Below, one piece after another: positions 45,447 to 54,237 of a stretch of DNA of 64,000 nucleotides. The DNA comes from Heterotrichella gracilis (taxonomy: Eukaryota > Sar > Xanthophyceae > Tribonematales > Xanthonemataceae). Every line of letters begins with the position of its first letter. The stretch's first letter is position 1. Where the stretch lies: assembly GCA_032358255.1 (NCBI GenBank), contig JAULBX010025829.1:186001-250000 (forward strand), given 5' to 3'. The position numbers were made by a program, and so were the translations under genes. A model generated the notes under the pieces. The model was not told the origin of the DNA. It made no database searches and saw nothing but the letters and a program-made list of their open reading frames with translations.

Positions 45447-46349
45447 ATGCAAGCGGCCGAGCTTATAAAATATATAAAAGATCCTGCTTTGCTTAATAAA
45501 CAAAGCACTGCCGACCTGCAAAAATTGGTAAATGATTTTCCTTACTTTCAAACAGCACATTTGTTATTAAGCATGTCGTCAAAAAAATGGGATGCTTCTG
45601 TTTATCAGCAAAGCCTTAAAAAAACCGCTATTGTTGCTACTAACCGCGCGCATTTATTTTCCCTGATCCATCAGTTAGAAAATAATTTAACCGTTGAAAA
45701 AGAAGAAAAGGTAGTTGAGGAAAAAATTATAGAAGAAAAAAATGTAGTTGAAGATCAAAAACACGAACTGAATATTTTAAAAGCAACAGATGTTATTACT
45801 GAAACTAAGAAGGAAGAAGTTTTAGTTTCAACCAAAAAAGTTTTAGATCCGGAAGAAGTTTTAGAAAAAGAAATTCAAAAAAATGTTGTAGAATCTTTTG
45901 TAGAAAAAGAAATATTAAAAACACAAGAACTTCATCACCCTATTGAAATTAAAAAAGAAGAACCTGCTAATTTTAGTGACTGGTTATTATTCTTAAGAAA
46001 AAATAATGGACAGTCTTACGCAAATATTGAAGAAAAAGTAAACGAGCAAAAAGAAAAAAATAAAACCTTTACAAAAAAAGAAAAAAATAAGACACTCATT
46101 GATAAGATAATTGAGACCAATCCAGGGCTTATTCGTAACAAAGAAGAACCTAAATTTTACACCCCTGATAGCAAGGCAAAAGAGAGTCTTATTGAGAACG
46201 AACACCTTGTAACAGAGACTTTAGCCAAGATTTACGCTTTGCAAGGTAGTGTAAATAAGGCAGTTAGAGCTTATGAGATATTAAGTTTGAGATTTCCACA
46301 AAAAAGTGCTTACTTTGCATCCCTGATTGAAAAATTAAAAAACCAATAA
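45447..46349 (+). CDS. Conserved protein with charged linker and C-terminal TPR-like region
   Basis: 300 residues. The N-terminal ~80 residues (LVNDFPYFQTAHLLLSMSSK) form a helical domain, the middle is a Glu/Lys-rich low-complexity linker, and the last 50 residues look like a TPR hairpin (TETLAKIYALQGSVNKAVRA, then YEILSLRFPQKSAYFA). I recognise the ends as conserved in Bacteroidota next to secG; the role is unknown. It starts 1 base after lptE and ends 12 bases before secG. Confidence 0.75.
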   Translation: MQAAELIKYIKDPALLNKQSTADLQKLVNDFPYFQTAHLLLSMSSKKWDASVYQQSLKKTAIVATNRAHLFSLIHQLENNLTVEKEEKVVEEKIIEEKNVVEDQKHELNILKATDVITETKKEEVLVSTKKVLDPEEVLEKEIQKNVVESFVEKEILKTQELHHPIEIKKEEPANFSDWLLFLRKNNGQSYANIEEKVNEQKEKNKTFTKKEKNKTLIDKIIETNPGLIRNKEEPKFYTPDSKAKESLIENEHLVTETLAKIYALQGSVNKAVRAYEILSLRFPQKSAYFASLIEKLKNQ

Positions 46350-46361
46350 AAAATATATAAC

Positions 46362-46697
46362 ATGATCTTTTCGATTTTAATTATTGTAGTGTGTATCTTA
46401 CTGATCTTAGTAGTATTAGTTCAAAACTCTAAAGGTGGTGGTATTCAGAGTCAGTTTGGCGCTGCAACACAAATTATGGGTGTTAAACGTGGTACCGAAT
46501 TTATTGAGAAAGCAACATGGGGTTTAGCCATGGTGTTAATTCTTTTAAGCATTTTAATGGCTCCAAAAAGCAGTATGACGCAATCAAGCGGCGAAGACAA
46601 TGGTTCTATTGCTAAAAAGAAAGCACAAAGCGCAGTTGCAATTCCTCAACAACAAGTTCCGGTACAACAAAACCCACCGGTAGAACAACCGAAGTAA
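46362..46697 (+). CDS. secG: Preprotein translocase subunit SecG
   Basis: 111 residues: two membrane helices (about 2-20 and 52-70) joined by the hallmark loop VLVQNSKGGGIQSQFG with GAATQIMG, then a Gln/Pro-rich C-terminal extension. It is the small accessory subunit of the SecYEG channel. Last gene of the miaB-led run; a strong terminator follows. Confidence 0.95.
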   Translation: MIFSILIIVVCILLILVVLVQNSKGGGIQSQFGAATQIMGVKRGTEFIEKATWGLAMVLILLSILMAPKSSMTQSSGEDNGSIAKKKAQSAVAIPQQQVPVQQNPPVEQPK

Positions 46698-46717
46698 TTA
46701 ACAGCTTTAAATATTTT

Positions 46718-46746
46718 AAAAGCCATCTTTTTAAGATGGCTTTTTT
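46718..46746 (+). terminator. Rho-independent terminator after secG
   Basis: AAAAGCCATCTT and AAGATGGCTTTT form a 12-bp stem with loop TTT and a T-run. Confidence 0.93.
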
Positions 46747-46792
46747 GTTGCCTTTTATTTAAGACGGATAGTTAATAATTGAACAGTCTTTT

Positions 46793-46800
46793 TAACTTTG
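46793..46800 (+). promoter_or_regulatory. Candidate -7 promoter box (TAACTTTG) for aspartate kinase
   Basis: Exact TAnnTTTG match 12 bases before the start codon at 46813, downstream of the secG terminator. No TTG at the standard distance. Confidence 0.45.
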
Positions 46801-46812
46801 TAAAAAAAAAAT

Positions 46813-48087
46813 ATGCAGGTTTTTAAATTTGGTGGCGCCTCTGTTAAAGATACCGATTCGGTAAAAAACGTTGCCTCTATTTTAAAAAAACATGCCAACA
46901 CTTCAACCATTGTTGTTATATCCGCAATGGGCAAAACAACCAACAAATTAGAAGAATTAGTGAACGCTTATTTTTATAAAGAAGGCGACATTCAAACTAT
47001 TTTAGCAGAACTTAAAGATTATCACCTTTCTATTTTAGAAAAATTAATTCCAGATAAAAAAAATAACATCTATAACGACATAGAAAATGTTTTTGTAGAA
47101 CTCTTATGGGCCCTGGAAGAAGAACCGTCCTCTACTTACAATCACCACTACGATCAAATGGTGTCGCAGGGCGAAGTGCTCGCCACAAAAATAGTTTCTG
47201 CTTATTTAAATGAAATCGGAATTAAAAATAAGTGGCTTGATGCGCGCGGATGTATTCAAACAGATAATTCTTACCGCGAAGGAAAAGTGGATTATGAATT
47301 AAGTCAGCAACTTGTAAAAACAGATCTGCTTCCAATTTTTAAATCATACGATATTATAGTCACTCAAGGTTTTATTGGCGGTACCTCCGAAAACTTTACA
47401 ACTACGCTTGGACGCGAAGGAAGTGATTACACGGCTGCCCTGCTCGCTTATTTTACAGATGCAACACAAGTAGTAATTTGGAAAGACGTGCCAGGCGTTT
47501 TAAATGCAGATCCAAAATATTTTAAAAATGCTAAAAAGATCGATGAATTAAATTATCATGATGCTATTGAGTTAACATATTATGGCGCATCGGTTATTCA
47601 TCCAAAAACAATAAAGCCATTACAAAACAAAAACATACCTTTATTTGTAAAATCGTTTATTAATCCACAAGAAACCGGGACAATAATAAAAGACAGTGAT
47701 AAAAGAAGCAGCGCTACAAGCTATATCTTTAAAGTAAATCAAATTTTATTATCGATCCAACCAAAAGATTTTAGCTTCATTGCCGAAGATAATTTAAGCA
47801 ACATTTTCAAACTGTTTTCGAAGTACAATGTGCATGTTAACATGATGCAGAATTCTGCCATTAGTTTTAGCGTTTGCACCGATAATGATGAACACAAAAT
47901 AGAACATCTTATTAACGACTTACAAGTGCAGTTTAAAGTATTATACAACAAAGATGTTGAGTTGATGACCGTTCGAAACTACGATCAAGAAATCATTGCT
48001 AATCTAACAGCTAACAAACTAGTGATCATAGAGCAAAGAAGCAGAAATACGCTGCAAATGGTAATGAAAGAGGACTCTGCGACCTAG
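46813..48087 (+). CDS. lysC: Aspartate kinase (monofunctional)
   Basis: 424 residues. N-terminal kinase motif VFKFGGASVKD, TQGFIGGTSENFTTTLGREG for the aspartate site, and GREGSDYTAALLA. The C-terminal 130 residues are ACT-type regulatory sequence (ILLSIQPKDFSFIAEDNLS, VNMMQNSAISFSVCTDND). It phosphorylates aspartate for lysine, threonine and methionine synthesis and is likely inhibited by an end product, though which one cannot be read. It is not fused to homoserine dehydrogenase. Stands alone with its own promoter box. Confidence 0.93.
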   Translation: MQVFKFGGASVKDTDSVKNVASILKKHANTSTIVVISAMGKTTNKLEELVNAYFYKEGDIQTILAELKDYHLSILEKLIPDKKNNIYNDIENVFVELLWALEEEPSSTYNHHYDQMVSQGEVLATKIVSAYLNEIGIKNKWLDARGCIQTDNSYREGKVDYELSQQLVKTDLLPIFKSYDIIVTQGFIGGTSENFTTTLGREGSDYTAALLAYFTDATQVVIWKDVPGVLNADPKYFKNAKKIDELNYHDAIELTYYGASVIHPKTIKPLQNKNIPLFVKSFINPQETGTIIKDSDKRSSATSYIFKVNQILLSIQPKDFSFIAEDNLSNIFKLFSKYNVHVNMMQNSAISFSVCTDNDEHKIEHLINDLQVQFKVLYNKDVELMTVRNYDQEIIANLTANKLVIIEQRSRNTLQMVMKEDSAT

Positions 48088-48132
48088 TAGAATGGAAAAA
48101 CCTGCTCTTACAACTTTAAGATTTATAGTTAA

Positions 48133-48648
48133 TCAAATTGCTTTACTTTTTTTATCCACCACTATTTTTCTTTCGTTCAAATTATCGTCAATAAGGTACT
48201 CCATCATTAAAAAAAGATCAATCAACACGAGCATTTCCTTTTCAAAATCATTTAGATCAATTTTCTGAAAACCCTCCATAAGTGTTAATGGACCATAATC
48301 AGTTCTTACATTAGGCCATTTAGATTTATACTTCTTAAATTTTTCCCGAAACGTAAAGGCAAAATCTCTGCTTTGAATTGAGTATCCTTTAAACTCTCGC
48401 AATTTTAAAGCGTGAATATTATAAAATAGTTTATTCGCTTTTATACCGTCTTCATTTAACCATATTGAAAAAAATATAGACGCATTCTTATTATTCGTCC
48501 ATACCTTTTTCTGTAATCGAAAAACTACTGAATCAAGCCAAAAGCCAATTTTCAGTTCAAACTTCTTTTCATTGAGTAAATTGTGATCGATCTTATCAGA
48601 TACTTCTTTAAATTTATTCGTAAAGAGAAGTACGTCTTTCTTCTTCAT
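48133..48648 (-). CDS. Protein of unknown function
   Basis: 171 residues with no signal peptide or membrane helix, alpha+beta, rich in Lys, Phe and Asn. Distinct pieces are FELKIGFWLDSVVFRLQKKV and DFEKEMLVLIDLFLMMEYLI. It resembles small orphan proteins found singly in Bacteroidota. It lies 37 bases downstream of the gingipain-like gene on the same strand; read-through is possible. Not recognised. Confidence 0.6.
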   Translation of the reverse strand: MKKKDVLLFTNKFKEVSDKIDHNLLNEKKFELKIGFWLDSVVFRLQKKVWTNNKNASIFFSIWLNEDGIKANKLFYNIHALKLREFKGYSIQSRDFAFTFREKFKKYKSKWPNVRTDYGPLTLMEGFQKIDLNDFEKEMLVLIDLFLMMEYLIDDNLNERKIVVDKKSKAI

Positions 48649-48685
48649 AAATTACAGCCAAAACCAAGAAAATAAAACTTCAGTA

Positions 48686-50956
48686 TTATTCCTTAACTAC
48701 CTTTATCGTTTTCAATACCGAAGTCGAATTACTTACTTTTAAAAGATAAACACCTGATAATAAAGCACTGGTATTCATTTTTAAATTTCCTTCGCTGGAG
48801 ATATTATCAAAAGTAGACTGAACAACTATCTTGCCCTGCATATCCATTATCTGTAAAGTTAATGTAGCAGCATCCACATTTTTGTAATTAAAATTCAATT
48901 CTTCTTTAACCGGTGACTCTACAAAAAATTCTGAACTGTTAGCTACTTCTTTAATTCCTGTTGGTAAACAAGTTGTTAAAGTAGCTGTATATGGAATTTT
49001 ATTGTATTCTGTAATAGTTAAAACTAAATTCGAACTAGCACTAAATGTTTGTGTTAATGCAATATTTGTATTTGCAGAAGTAATTAAAGCAGTTCCAACT
49101 ATTTGGTTGTTTTGAGAAATACTAACGTACGTATTTGGTCCGAATGATGATGTTAACGCAAAAGATGTTGCATTTGTGAAGATACAAGGATCGTGCGTTG
49201 CAGTAATATTTGTAGGGTTTAAAGAACGGAACATACACGATGGATCGCCAAACATGATCCAGGTTTCCATAACTTCCTCGCCGGTTGCAGTTGGATACAT
49301 ATCTAACATATGCATTTCGGCATTATAAAATAAACCGCCTAGAGTATATTTTTTGTTATTTACATATTGATCTGATAAAATATCGCCAATCTCATCTTCT
49401 GTATCCATAGGCTCTGCCCAGGCCATTAAAATAGATGAGCCACAAGAAGCAATGGCGCCGGTTGGACCAGTTGTATTTTTAGCGCGGATAAACGCTTCTG
49501 ATAAACAAGTGCCACTAATGAATGTTCCGTTATTACAAGCTACTTGTATCGAAAAAGGATACATTCCATTATTGGTTGCGGCGCTAATGTTTGAACTGCT
49601 GTAGTTACTTGTTGAGCATGAATTTTGAGAACCATGTCCACAGTACATAAAAATTGAAGCGCCACCATTAACTGCAGTTGAAACCATGGTTGCATTTGGA
49701 TCTCCCGCTGCATCGTTACCTGCATGCGAGCTATCATAAAATTCATGATAATAAGTATAACCGTTAGCAACTAATTTATTTCCGATCTTTCTCATGTGCA
49801 TCCAATCAGGCTCACCTTCGTCTCCAATACCATATCCCTCATTAGATCCAATACCAATACCTTTTGTGTACCATGATCCCGACATAGGTGTTTTTTCGTA
49901 TTCTAATGTACGGTTAACCATTGTCGCAACCTCTGTTGATGTACTTGCCGAAAAACGACCTATCATTAATTCAGGGTAATGATCATTGCCACTTAATAAG
50001 CCATAATAAGTATCACTCCATTTTACTTCCGAACCAGCGTTACCTGCATTGTACGCGTTGATCTGTTGGTGATCGCCCACTAACAACACATATAATAAAT
50101 TTGGATGTGTGGCATAATAAGATTGAATGTATGCTTTTACAGCAGCGCCTGTAGTGCCGCTTGTAGCTGATGAAACTAATTCTGTTTTAATTCCTTTTTG
50201 ATTTTTCCAATCTGCTAGCGGCTGAATGTTAGTTAAAAAAGCAGGATGGTAAATGATCAACATATCGCCAAACTCACTTGTAGGTGTGTATTGAACCTTT
50301 GCAGCTGCCTCAAGTGAAGGCAAATTTAAAAAGCGGTTGTTCATTAATTCTTTTTCTTCGTTCGAACTAAATTGTGGTGCGTTGAAATTTATTTTTTGTC
50401 CTTTTGCAGAAGTGTATGTCACTTTAAAAATAATTTTAGTACTTACTCTTACCACATTTAATAGTGGGTTTGCCCTTACAGGGAAAACACTAATGGAAAC
50501 ACCTTGCTGATCTCTTAATAAATAGGTTGAATTAACATCCGCAGCTGCAGCCGGGTAAAACTTATTTTGCTGGTAAATGGCTCCAAAGGTGTAAGGCACA
50601 TCATCAGGATTGATATTACGGGTTAAACTGCCTTTTGAGGGGGCGATCGAAGTATTTAATATATCTGTATAATCCGTTGAGATGATCTCCAGTTTTGGGA
50701 TAGCATTATTCGGGATCGCTAAAGAAACCGATGAGCGCAACACTTGCGGAAATCCTGCCGTTAAAATAGGCACGCAATCTGTTGCATATACCTTTTGGTA
50801 GGTTTTACCGTTAATATCAACAGGTTGCTGGTTCAATCCAGAAAAAGTATACTCAACTGTAACAGAATTTGCTTCCGTCTTAATTACTTTAAATCCGTCT
50901 TTAGCATTTATTGAAAATGATGCTGCAATTAAAAAAATTGATAGAATTTTTTTCAT
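48686..50956 (-). CDS. Gingipain-family (C25) cysteine peptidase with T9SS sorting tail
   Basis: 756 residues. Signal peptide (ASFSINAKD), a C25 propeptide-like region, then the catalytic domain (from about residue 240) with YVLLVGDHQQI, catalytic His441 in FMYCGHGSQ and catalytic Cys474 in QVACNNGTF, 33 residues apart, the same spacing as His211 and Cys244 in mature RgpB. An Ig-like domain follows, and the last ~75 residues form a type A sorting tail (FNYKNVDAATLTLQIMD, TSALLSGVYLLKVS). Having a sorting tail, it is a secreted effector and not the sortase PorU. Specificity cannot be read. Confidence 0.88.
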   Translation of the reverse strand: MKKILSIFLIAASFSINAKDGFKVIKTEANSVTVEYTFSGLNQQPVDINGKTYQKVYATDCVPILTAGFPQVLRSSVSLAIPNNAIPKLEIISTDYTDILNTSIAPSKGSLTRNINPDDVPYTFGAIYQQNKFYPAAAADVNSTYLLRDQQGVSISVFPVRANPLLNVVRVSTKIIFKVTYTSAKGQKINFNAPQFSSNEEKELMNNRFLNLPSLEAAAKVQYTPTSEFGDMLIIYHPAFLTNIQPLADWKNQKGIKTELVSSATSGTTGAAVKAYIQSYYATHPNLLYVLLVGDHQQINAYNAGNAGSEVKWSDTYYGLLSGNDHYPELMIGRFSASTSTEVATMVNRTLEYEKTPMSGSWYTKGIGIGSNEGYGIGDEGEPDWMHMRKIGNKLVANGYTYYHEFYDSSHAGNDAAGDPNATMVSTAVNGGASIFMYCGHGSQNSCSTSNYSSSNISAATNNGMYPFSIQVACNNGTFISGTCLSEAFIRAKNTTGPTGAIASCGSSILMAWAEPMDTEDEIGDILSDQYVNNKKYTLGGLFYNAEMHMLDMYPTATGEEVMETWIMFGDPSCMFRSLNPTNITATHDPCIFTNATSFALTSSFGPNTYVSISQNNQIVGTALITSANTNIALTQTFSASSNLVLTITEYNKIPYTATLTTCLPTGIKEVANSSEFFVESPVKEELNFNYKNVDAATLTLQIMDMQGKIVVQSTFDNISSEGNLKMNTSALLSGVYLLKVSNSTSVLKTIKVVKE

Positions 50957-51023
50957 GGTTTTATTTTTAGCATCTTAAAGATAAACTAAAAACATTTAAA
51001 AGTCAATACCTTAGGCAAAATAC

Positions 51024-51647
51024 TTACATTTTATAATAAACCACCTTTTTGGTCTCAAAAAACTCTTCAGCAAAATAGTCTTTTAGCTCGTAGAACTTGG
51101 CGTGATCGTAGAATTTACCAAATTCTTCTTTTAGATCTCCGCCCTTTAAATACAAGATACCATGCGGAAGATCATTAAAATTTTCTTTTAAGAATTTATT
51201 CTTTACCCAATTGTAAAATACAGGAAATTCGGTCACAGCGCGACTTACAACAAAGTGAAATTTTTTATCAATATCCTCTGCTCTGCTGTGTATGCCGGTA
51301 ACATTAGTAAGCCCAAGCGCTTTAGCCACTTCATTTACTACTTTTATTTTTTTTCCAATACTATCCACCAATAAAAAACTGCTCTCCGGAAATAAAATAG
51401 CTAGTGGAATGCCAGGGAAACCCCCGCCGGTGCCAACATCTAAAATTTGTGTACCGGGCTTGAACTGAATTACTTTTGCAATGCCTAACGAATGCAAAAC
51501 ATGACGTTCATACAAAAGATCAATATCTTTTCTGGAAATAACATTTATCTGCTCGTTCCAATGACTATATAATTTAAACAATTGTTCAAATTGCGAAAGC
51601 TGTGTTGGAGTTAGATTGGGAAAATATTTTGTAATAATAGAAAGCAC
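51024..51647 (-). CDS. rsmG: 16S rRNA (guanine527-N7)-methyltransferase RsmG
   Basis: 207 residues. SAM motif LDVGTGGGFPGIPLAILFP, with VISRKDIDLLYERHVLHSL before it and HSRAEDIDKKFHFVVSRAV after it, are standard for RsmG (GidB). It methylates N7 of G527 in the 530 loop. It lies 2 bases after the sigma-factor gene on the same strand. Confidence 0.96.
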   Translation of the reverse strand: MLSIITKYFPNLTPTQLSQFEQLFKLYSHWNEQINVISRKDIDLLYERHVLHSLGIAKVIQFKPGTQILDVGTGGGFPGIPLAILFPESSFLLVDSIGKKIKVVNEVAKALGLTNVTGIHSRAEDIDKKFHFVVSRAVTEFPVFYNWVKNKFLKENFNDLPHGILYLKGGDLKEEFGKFYDHAKFYELKDYFAEEFFETKKVVYYKM

Positions 51648-51649
51648 GA

Positions 51650-52273
51650 TCAGATCTTTTCGTCTTTGTTCTTTAATGCATTGTATAAAAGATCGCGCGC
51701 CCTGAATAATTGCGCTTTAATAGTACCAATTGGTAAGCCTAAGCGTTGCGAAATTTCTTCATGACTCATTTCCTGGAAATAAAATAATTCTATCATCTCT
51801 TTATACTTCGGCTTTAAATTATCTACCAAAATACGCACCAGTTCTACTTTTTGTTTACGGATAAAATGTTCTTCAGGATCTAAGGTATTTGATTTAATAT
51901 TTCCGGCATGATCAGAACTCTCGTCATTACCCGATTTATTATCAATAGAAATAGAATATTTTTGCTTTTTTCTTCTTATAAAATCAATAGCATTATTACT
52001 GGCAATCTTAAAAAGCCAAGTGCTAAATGCAAAATCCGGACTGTAATGTTCTAGTTTTTTAAAGGCACGGCCAAACGCTTCAATGGTAAGATCTTCGGCG
52101 TCGTCTTTATTGCTGCACATCTTCAACATCATAAAATAAACGCTTTCACGGTACCGCTGTAACAACTCCGCATAGGCTTTCTGGTCGCCTTTATCAAGGG
52201 CAAGTCGCACCAGTCTATAGTCATAAACAGCTTTAGTGGTAAGATGGTTCTCGTGATTTTCTAGTTCGTCCAC
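51650..52273 (-). CDS. ECF-type RNA polymerase sigma factor
   Basis: 207 residues. Region 2: AEDLTIEAFGRAFKKLEHY and FSTWLFKIASNNAIDFIRR; region 4: MIELFYFQEMSHEEISQRLG and LPIGTIKAQLFRARDLL as the recognition helix-turn-helix. An Asn/Ser-rich linker of ~30 residues separates them. No anti-sigma gene is adjacent, which is unusual. Its start overlaps the upstream glycosyltransferase gene by 13 bases, so it is translated with it. Regulon unknown. Confidence 0.93.
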   Translation of the reverse strand: MDELENHENHLTTKAVYDYRLVRLALDKGDQKAYAELLQRYRESVYFMMLKMCSNKDDAEDLTIEAFGRAFKKLEHYSPDFAFSTWLFKIASNNAIDFIRRKKQKYSISIDNKSGNDESSDHAGNIKSNTLDPEEHFIRKQKVELVRILVDNLKPKYKEMIELFYFQEMSHEEISQRLGLPIGTIKAQLFRARDLLYNALKNKDEKI

Positions 52274-53403
52274 TTGTTTGGCTTGTTAAAGAGTTTTGCT
52301 ATGTGAAAGATAGGATAAATAAATAAAAGAATCAACTCATATATCACACTGCCAAATAAAAGATCCTTTTCATTTAACTTTTTGCTGGCTTTATTTAGAA
52401 AAATTACCTGGAAGATCATTTTTAACAATAAAATAATGGGTATCAAAAGCAGTGTTTTTAATGTAATTGCCAATGCAAATAACGAAAAGTAAAAGTAATA
52501 TTGAGAAAAATAAGAGAAAGCCAGTTTTGTTTTGGACGAAGGGGTGTATAAGGGCGACGTACTTAAATGCCTTACTTTTTGCAAGCGCCAATCTCTAAAG
52601 GTTTTTTTTGCAAGCGAATAAGTAATGGCGTTTTTATCGATACAAACATTTGTGTTTTCATTTTTAGCGGCCTGGTTCACAAATAGATCATCATCTCCCG
52701 AATTAATATGGTAATGGTTTGAAAAGCCTTTTTCTTTGTAGAACAATTCCCGGGTATAAGCTAAATTCCTACCAACGCCCATATAAGCCTTGCCTTTTAT
52801 TGCGCCTGATAAATAATTGACAGCTATCATAAAAGCATCATAACGAATTAATTTATTTAAGAAACCTTTTTCTTTTTCGTAAGCACCGTAACCTAACACA
52901 ATTTCTTTTGGTACAGCAAAACCCATGACCATTTCTTTTAACCATTGGTCTGAGGCCGGATAACAGTCGGCGTCTGTAAATACCATCAGGTTATGTGTTG
53001 TAGCTTTTATACCAACCAGGATCGCGAATTTTTTTCCGTGCTTATAATAACTATCTTCTTTTATAGACACTTTGCGCAAGTTTGGGAAGATCTTTGCAAA
53101 TTCATCTATCACGTTTTCGGTATTATCCCAACTGCAATCATTTACAACAATTACTTCAAAGTCAGGATAATCCTGGGTTAACACTTTTGGTAAGAACTCG
53201 GTAAGATTTTCATCTTCGTTCTTGGCACAAATAATAACAGATACAGGTTGCAGGGTTTGGTTACTTGCCACACGTGTAGTTTTTAATAAGCCAAGTGGCA
53301 ACGTATTTATGATGTAATTAATTAAAATTAAAATAAATCCAAGGGCGGCTAAAACAGTCAACAACTCAGGTAAACCAAATTCTTTAAATTCAGGAAAAAG
53401 CAT
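52261..53403 (-). CDS. Membrane-anchored family 2 glycosyltransferase
   Basis: 380 residues. One N-terminal helix (about 13-33), a GT-A catalytic domain with VSVIICAKNEDENL, FEVIVVNDCSWDNTE, the metal-binding FTDADCYPAS, and GDDDLFVNQAAK, then W-R-L-Q-K-V-R-H (a QxxRW-type motif) and three C-terminal helices. It resembles processive or polyprenyl-linked sugar transferases. Donor and acceptor unknown. Overlaps the sigma-factor gene by 13 bases. Confidence 0.9.
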   Translation of the reverse strand: MLFPEFKEFGLPELLTVLAALGFILILINYIINTLPLGLLKTTRVASNQTLQPVSVIICAKNEDENLTEFLPKVLTQDYPDFEVIVVNDCSWDNTENVIDEFAKIFPNLRKVSIKEDSYYKHGKKFAILVGIKATTHNLMVFTDADCYPASDQWLKEMVMGFAVPKEIVLGYGAYEKEKGFLNKLIRYDAFMIAVNYLSGAIKGKAYMGVGRNLAYTRELFYKEKGFSNHYHINSGDDDLFVNQAAKNENTNVCIDKNAITYSLAKKTFRDWRLQKVRHLSTSPLYTPSSKTKLAFSYFSQYYFYFSLFALAITLKTLLLIPIILLLKMIFQVIFLNKASKKLNEKDLLFGSVIYELILLFIYPIFHIAKLFNKPNKWTN

Positions 53404-53442
53404 AGCTGCAAAGTTATTACCTGTGCAAGAGGCAAAATAAGA

Positions 53443-53450
53443 TATCTTTG
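53443..53450 (+). promoter_or_regulatory. Candidate -7 promoter box (TATCTTTG) for the HAD gene
   Basis: Exact TAnnTTTG match 25 bases before the start codon; CTG rather than TTG lies 19 bases upstream. Confidence 0.45.
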
Positions 53451-53475
53451 CTTTTATTAAACAAAATAATTAACA

Positions 53476-54141
53476 ATGCAGAGTACCATAAAAGCGGTGA
53501 TATTTGACATGGATGGGGTTATTATTGACAGCGAACCCCTATGGCGACGAGCCATGATAAAGGGTTTTAAGCAATTTGGCATGCCTGTTTCGGAGGACGA
53601 GTGCCGTCAAACGATGGGCAGGAGAATAAACGAAGTGGTTGACTATTGGCTAAATTATCATTCTGTTACCAAATATAGCGGCGCCGAAGTAGAGTTGGCT
53701 ATTATGGACAATTTACTAGAACTGATAGAGAGCGAAGGCAAAGCCATTGCAGGCGTTTTAGATCTTTTTGCGTTTTGTAAAGAGAAAAAATTAAAGATCG
53801 GTTTAGCTACCTCTTCGTCTGAATGCCTTATGAATGCTGTATTACAGAAACTTAAGCTACAATACACTTTTGATTCTGCGGTTTCCGCAGAGCATTTAAA
53901 ATACGGCAAACCGCACCCTGAGGTCTTTTTAATTTGTGCTGAAAATATAGGTGTTTCTCCGGAACAATGTTTAGTTATAGAAGATTCTGTAACCGGCGCT
54001 ATCGCTGCCAAAGCAGCACGCATGCAATTGGTTGTTGTACCCGATGAAGCAACAAAACATCAAGAGAAATTTGCCATTGCCGATCATTCTTTGCCTAACA
54101 TGAAAGAAGTATTAACATTATTTAAATCACTGCTTAAGTGA
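53476..54141 (+). CDS. HAD phosphatase, HxpB/YniC or beta-phosphoglucomutase type
   Basis: 221 residues. Nucleophile and acid D11 and D13 in FDMDGVIIDSEPLW, motif II LATSSS, Lys in KYGKPHPEVFL, motif IV IEDSVTGAIAAK. The helical cap between residues 15 and 90 marks subfamily I, as in sugar-phosphate phosphatases (2-deoxyglucose-6-phosphate, hexitol phosphates) and beta-phosphoglucomutase. The exact substrate is not readable. Confidence 0.9.
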   Translation: MQSTIKAVIFDMDGVIIDSEPLWRRAMIKGFKQFGMPVSEDECRQTMGRRINEVVDYWLNYHSVTKYSGAEVELAIMDNLLELIESEGKAIAGVLDLFAFCKEKKLKIGLATSSSECLMNAVLQKLKLQYTFDSAVSAEHLKYGKPHPEVFLICAENIGVSPEQCLVIEDSVTGAIAAKAARMQLVVVPDEATKHQEKFAIADHSLPNMKEVLTLFKSLLK

Positions 54142-54225
54142 CAAATGACGCAGGATTCAAGACATAAGACAGAAAATCATATGTCTTTAGAACTTTCTAA
54201 ACTTTTAAACTTTACAACTTAATAT
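54142..54225. repeat. Degenerate short-word intergenic repeat
   Basis: Words such as GACAAATGACG, AAGACATAAGACAG, and AACTTTCTAAACTTTTAAAC with TTTACAACTT recur with small differences. ATGTCTT near 54180 can pair with AAGACAT near 54160. No coding signal. Confidence 0.4.
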
Positions 54226-54237
54226 TATCTTTAAAAA

